A stretch of DNA of 64,000 nucleotides from Trebouxia sp. TZW2008 (Eukaryota > Chlorophyta > Trebouxiophyceae > Trebouxiales > Trebouxiaceae), in assembly GCA_002118135.1 (NCBI GenBank), contig BDIU01000459.1, forward strand, positions 62,001-126,000, read 5' to 3'. The translations under genes and the position numbers were made by a program. A model generated the notes under the pieces. It was not told where the DNA came from. It did no database searches and worked only from the letters and a program-made list of their open reading frames with translations. Positions 59,227 through 64,000 of this stretch are shown in pieces (position 1 is the stretch's first letter; each line of letters begins with the position of its first letter).

Positions 59227-60349
59227 CCTTTTTGCTGCAAATGGTGGTGTTCAGCGCCATGACGCTCAGTAGTGTTGCTCTGTGTAGTATAGTAGTCAGC
59301 ACAATTGGTGTGCAAGAACACACTGTCAGGCACTCATTGGCAGATCAGAACACAACTTTTTTTTGGGGGTGTTATCAGTGTCTGTGAGCAGTGTGCAGCA
59401 ATGAAAGACTTTGCTGCAGCCGCATGTGCATGCTTTTCTGCCAATTTCAGACTACAGTAGCTGCCATTGTACGTGATTCTGCCTGATTGAACTCTTACTG
59501 CCGATTTGATGTAAAATTGAGAGAATCAGAGCAGATCTTGTTTATGCCACGTGGCACATGCATGCACTGCTCCGTTCAACTGTCGTGTAGGCTCTGCCAG
59601 CCACCAAAGCAATGCATATGCAGCGCATCCTGTTTTTGCAGGGTATTGTCACTGCTCTGACCAAACCTCATATCTGCCAGAATGAGATTTGGCGCATGCA
59701 AAGTATTGATTGTAAGTGTTGCTGGCTGCATGACCTTTAGTGCATGCTGAACAAAGGAGTGACCAAGACATGCTGGCAGTTCACAGGGATCACACACATG
59801 TTTGTTACATCAGCTTCCGCAGCAAAAACTGAAACATGAAATGTGGAGCAAAATCTCAACTAGCTACACAAAGCTTGCTATCAGCCTGCTTACTTTAAAG
59901 GCAAGAAGGATGCAGCACATCTGCTACCATGCTATACAACAAGCCGTATCTTCCTTACCAAGCTACCCTCTAATAAAATGCCAAAGACTGTTCTGACTGC
60001 CACCAAGGCCTAATGCTGTATTGGTGCTTTATTCAATACATGCCAAATACTAATCAGTACCTCGAGCCTACAGTCAGGCTGACTCAAATTCTGCTGTGTG
60101 CGTATGTTTGAAATGTAGTACGCTTCCACTCAACATTGACTCTGGTCCAGAATGCGCCTGTTGCTTCAGCAAGCAGAAATCAGAAAATCAAATCTTAGGC
60201 AGTGGACTATGACACAAGCTGTAGCGAGCAAAGTCTGAAGTGTGAGACTCTGCTGGCCTATAGACACACCCCAAGGAGCGTGTCTCTCAGGCCTTTGATG
60301 TGCACTGTGCACCAGTCATTTTGATGCTTGATAGTTGCCTGAGGGGGGC
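59227..60349. other. Intergenic region, no gene seen
   Basis: The 3' UTR of the giant gene and about 1 kb with no homologous frame. The longest open frames are short and have no splice context. An eight-base T run is near 59359. Confidence 0.45.
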
Positions 60350-60598
60350 TCAGACAAGTGTCTCAAGGCGCTGCGTCTCAGCAGGAGACCCGGCCGAATC
60401 GGTGGTCCTGCGTGAGGAGTTTCCCGACTTGTGCCTCTTCTCCGATTCCAGGTCGACGAGAACGCCGCTGGGACCGACAGGGTACTCGCTGCGCTTCACC
60501 CAAGGCAGCAACCTCTTTAGCCAATCGGACCCCACTCCATATAGAGGCGCTGCCAACAGCCCTGCAACTGCCCCTCCTACTGCCTCTGCACACATCAT
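60350..60598 (-). CDS. GC-rich small ORF or terminal exon, unknown function
   Basis: An 82-codon frame starts ATG ATG (60598) and ends TGA (60350). GC and codon use are higher than in neighbouring sequence. It encodes an Ala/Gly/Leu-rich hydrophobic start (EAVGGAVAGLLAAPLYGVGS), then WLKRLLPWVKR, then a Ser/Arg/Glu-rich tail. TGTGTGCAG directly after the two ATG codons is a good splice acceptor, so this may instead be the last exon of a gene extending to higher coordinates. No partner exon is recognised in the repeat-filled region upstream. No family is recognised. Confidence 0.45.
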   Translation of the reverse strand: MMCAEAVGGAVAGLLAAPLYGVGSDWLKRLLPWVKRSEYPVGPSGVLVDLESEKRHKSGNSSRRTTDSAGSPAETQRLETLV

Positions 60599-61190
60599 GC
60601 CAGCCTAAAGTTGCATGAAAGCGTCAGGTCATGCATCAAGCTTGACCTCAATGCCCAGCTTCGCATTGCATCATGGTGATGTTTTGCACCAAGCTTCATC
60701 AGTAGTCTGCTGTAAAGCATCATGTCCTGCTACAAGCTCTGCTTGTGCAGCCTAGAGGCAAGCACGCTTTGCAGTTCCGATGTAGCTAGATACAAGGTTA
60801 AAGCCACAAAAGCAGGGACCCATGCAAGCATTTGAGTTGTATGGGGAGATCTTCTGTCACGCCTTTCAGCATTGTATTTGAGGGTGCCAGCGCCCTAAAT
60901 GCAGCTGTTCTATTGCTTTCATGTGCAGTGATGATCATCTTGATTGCACAATTTGTGCAGCAGACCGTGATTCAGCAGAGAATGTATTGCAATGCCGCAA
61001 TATCCTCTGCAGATCTTGGTCTGATGCAGTAATGGTCCAAATCAAGCAGCAGCTCCTCACTCACAACATTGGCAGGGTGTGGAAACATAGTACAAACACC
61101 AATGGCAGTAATGATGCATGGCTATATAGAATGTCTGGTATAAGACTGTGACAGCCACAGGGCACACATTGAACGGCATAGCAGATTAGA
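60599..61190. other. Non-coding stretch before the right-end arrays
   Basis: No supported gene. Short open frames only. Confidence 0.4.
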
Positions 61191-62960
61191 GTGAGTGCCT
61201 GAAACAACCCTCAACTCATACAATAAGGGCAGCCAGGCAGCAGTCCCCTTATCTCCCACATTCTGTCTTCAACTAAGGCTGTGTGTACATGAGCGGCTTG
61301 TAGTCCTGTTTTTGCGTGTGTGTCGAGGACTGTCTCAAAGCATAACAATCAGCCAAAGCATACTGTGTACAAGCATTCATGATAAATGACAATATGACGG
61401 GCACAGTACTCAGCATTGAGCAGATATGAGTGCACCGCCTGAAACAATCCTCAGATGTGTACAAATTCAACAGTAGGGTTGCACTGACCAGGACCGCCCA
61501 AATCCTCCTTTTATTGAAGGACTGCTGATCTGGGCGGCTTAGCTGATGCAGTCCTGCTCTTGCATGTGTGTGTCGGGGATCGCCTCAAAGATCACACATT
61601 AGGAACAGGACATTTTGCCAAATGTCCATGATCAAGAATGCTCTGACTGGCACAAAACGCAGCTTGGAGACATTGAGCAGATATGCCTCAGTGTTTGAAA
61701 CAATTTCCACACCATGCAGTAGCAGGATTGCACCAAGTGAGCCATACAAATCCTTTCCTCATTCAAAGCTGTTGATATGGGCGGCTTAGCTGATGCAATC
61801 CTGCTCTTGCAAATGTATGTCAAAGATTGTCTCACAGCACATAGATGAGGGAAGGCATACTACGTATCACCATCCATGATAAGTGAAGCTGTGACAGGCA
61901 GGCACAAGATTGTAAATTGAGACATTGGGCAGATATGAGTGCACTGCTGAAAACAGCTATCACACACAAATGCAGTAGCAGCGTCACAACCAAGGTTGTT
62001 GATATGGGCGGCTTAGCTGATGCAATCCTGCTCTTGCATGCTTATGTCTTGGATTGCCTCACAGCACTTAGATCAAGGAAGGCATACTATGTATCACCAT
62101 CCATGATAAGTGAAGCTGTGACAGGCAGGCACAGTACTCAGCATGGGGGCATTTAGCAAATATGAGTGTACTGCTTGAAATAACCCTCAACACACACGCG
62201 CAAAGCAGCAGGGTTGCATCAGACTAGCAAGCCAAATCCTCTCCTCAATCAAGGCTGTTGGTATGGGCGGCTTAGCTGATGCAGTCCTGCTCTTGCATGT
62301 GCATGTTGGGGATTGTCTCAAGGCACATAGGACAGAGACTGCATATTGCGCATGAGCCATCACTACAAATGAAACTGTGACGCGCAGGCACAGTACTCAA
62401 CATTGGGGCATTGAGCAGATGTACCTGAGCGCTTGAAACGATGCTCAACATAAACAGACGCAATAGCAGGGCCAGGGCAGTAATAAACGCAACAACTGGA
62501 CCAGCCAGATGATGCACTCATTGCTGTGGATATGAAGTGTTTGGCTGATGCACTCGTGTTTGAAGTGTGTTGTGGACTATGTGAAAGCGCCCATTGTCCG
62601 GCAAGGCGTATTGCAAATAAGCGTACAGTATGAATGGTGCTGCAGCAGGCACAGCACTCAGTATTGCGCCATTGAGCAGATATGACTGAGCTCTTGAGAA
62701 ACACTGCTCAGCACACACAAACGCAACAGCAGGGTTGCAACATCTGGACCACCGAGATGATCTGCTCAATGCTGTTATTATGAGCAAACTGGCTGACAAA
62801 GTCCTGTTCTTATGCGTGCAATGAGGACTATCTCAAGGTCCACAGCTCGGGGAAGGTGTATTGCAAATCAGCATCCAATCTGAATGACGCCGTGTCAGGC
62901 AGAGCACTTAGTATTGAGCAGGTATGATTTGGTGGTGGGAAGAACCCAAACAACACACAA
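61190..62960. repeat. Diverged tandem array, period about 225-260 bp
   Basis: A landmark GGGCGGCTTAGCTGATGCAG with TCCTGCTCTTGCATG recurs near 61288, 61536, 61779, 62006, 62266, 62528 and 62785, each followed by a GGGATTGTCTCA-like block and preceded by CAGTACTCAGCATTG and GAGCAGATATGAGTG. The middle four copies are most alike and the outer ones more decayed. By analogy with the introns in this window, it may be an intron or exon-edge array of a gene on either strand. Confidence 0.88.
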
Positions 62961-63229
62961 GGCAACAGGGCTGTACCTACCAAAGCGTCTAAATGCTTTC
63001 TTCATTCGAAGGTTGATACAGGCAGTTCAGGCAATGCAGCCGCATTTGTGTGTGTTGTTGGTCATGTTCAAAATTTGTGTCTACTTTTGTTTGACATTGC
63101 ACACCAGAAAATTTATAGTGCGGCTACAAGGCGACAGCATTGCCACAGGGTAGACACACCCAAAGCAACCAAGTTATTTGCCATAAGGGACGAGACCTAT
63201 TGCTTTGACAGAAATCTCTGGATCACCCT

Positions 63230-64000
63230 GGCTTACAAGTTGCAGAGACAGCAGCACTGCATCAGGTGTCTGCCTTGCCATCTGCGTCATGCCTCACCCT
63301 GACATCTTTTCTGTGGGGTGCAAGCACGATGCTGATGGCAATGCAGCCAAGTTGGGCAGAGCAAGCATGTGCGCTGCAAAAGAATGTCCTGAACCACCCA
63401 GGGTTCACAGGTTGCCAAGACACAGCACTGCATCAGGTGTCTGCCTTGCCATCAGCAGCAGTCTAGAACCTGACATGGGTTTTGTCGAGTGCAAGAAGGA
63501 CGCTGATGGCAAAGCGGCCAAGTGAGGCACAGCAAGCATGTGGGTTGCAATAGAATGTCCTAAACCACCAATGGCACAGGTTGTGGAGACAGCAGCACTG
63601 CATCAGGTGTCTGTCTTGTCATCTGCATCATGCCTTAACCTGACATAAATTCTGTGGGGTACAAGAAGGATGCTGATGGCAGAGCAGCCAAGTGGGGCAG
63701 AGCAAGCATTCTTGCTGCAATAGACGTCCTGAAGCACCCATGTTTTACAGGTTGCAGAGACAGCAGCACTGCATGAAACGTCTGCCTTGCCATCAGCGTC
63801 ATTCTTGAACCAGTGTCATTCTTGAACCTGACATGGGTGTTGTCGAGTGCAAGAAGGATGCTGATAGCAGAGCAGCCAAATGGGGCAGAGCAAGCATGTG
63901 GGCTGCAACAGCATATCCTGAACCACCCATGATTCACAGTCTGTGAAGACAGCAGAAAATGTATCTGGTATCTGCCTTGCCATAATTCTTGAAGCTGAGA
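63230..64000. repeat. Tandem array, period about 170-175 bp, running off the window
   Basis: Units starting near 63238, 63411, 63580, 63752 and 63945 share CAGCACTGCATCAGGTGTCT, GCCTTGCCATC, AAGGATGCTGATGGC and GAATGTCCTGAACCACCCA. Four complete copies and part of a fifth are present; the array continues beyond the window. Frames are broken in every copy. Confidence 0.9.

Noticed and set aside
61190..64000. CRISPR array or bacterial repeat locus
   Set aside because: Units are 170-260 bp, diverged throughout, without short identical repeats and unique spacers. The window is clearly eukaryotic.

Overview
The window is nuclear DNA of an intron-rich, ciliated green alga. The evidence is a RACK1 gene (318 codons) of the type I recall from Chlamydomonas, a ZMYND10-like axonemal dynein assembly factor, roughly 78 spliceosomal introns, no bacterial-type operons, and TGTAA (the usual chlorophyte poly(A) signal) about 60 bp after the RACK1 stop. 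The species cannot be fixed. Trebouxiophyte or related chlorophytes are plausible.

I rebuilt eight protein-coding genes from exon homology, splice sites and codon phase. In order they are: a PhyH-family dioxygenase (+, 283-2778); a ZMYND10-like gene (-, 8717 to 5177, possibly to 3466); an unnamed TFxP-repeat coiled-coil gene (+, 9286-19215); an epoxide-hydrolase-like alpha/beta hydrolase (+, 19578-21648); a CNNM/ACDP-type transporter (-, 28781-22251); a CD2BP2/LIN1-like U5 snRNP gene (+, 29879-38057); RACK1 (-, 44054-39524); and a giant low-complexity membrane-associated protein (+, 44375-59226). A GC-rich terminal exon may lie at 60598-60350 (-). The last 3 kb is mostly two diverged tandem arrays. 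Phases close across every junction used, and each complete model sums to a multiple of three.

Three gene pairs start head to head: ZMYND10/TFxP, CNNM/CD2BP2 and RACK1/giant gene. They probably share divergent promoters. The ZMYND10/TFxP pairing suggests, but does not prove, that the TFxP protein is ciliary.

The most unusual feature is genomic. Most large introns are built from decayed tandem copies of the neighbouring exon edge. Copies carrying the exon 5' edge and its acceptor lie upstream of the intact exon. Copies carrying the exon 3' edge and its donor lie downstream. This rule holds in at least seven of the eight genes, on both strands. A high share of GC-AG introns (7 of about 78) accompanies it.
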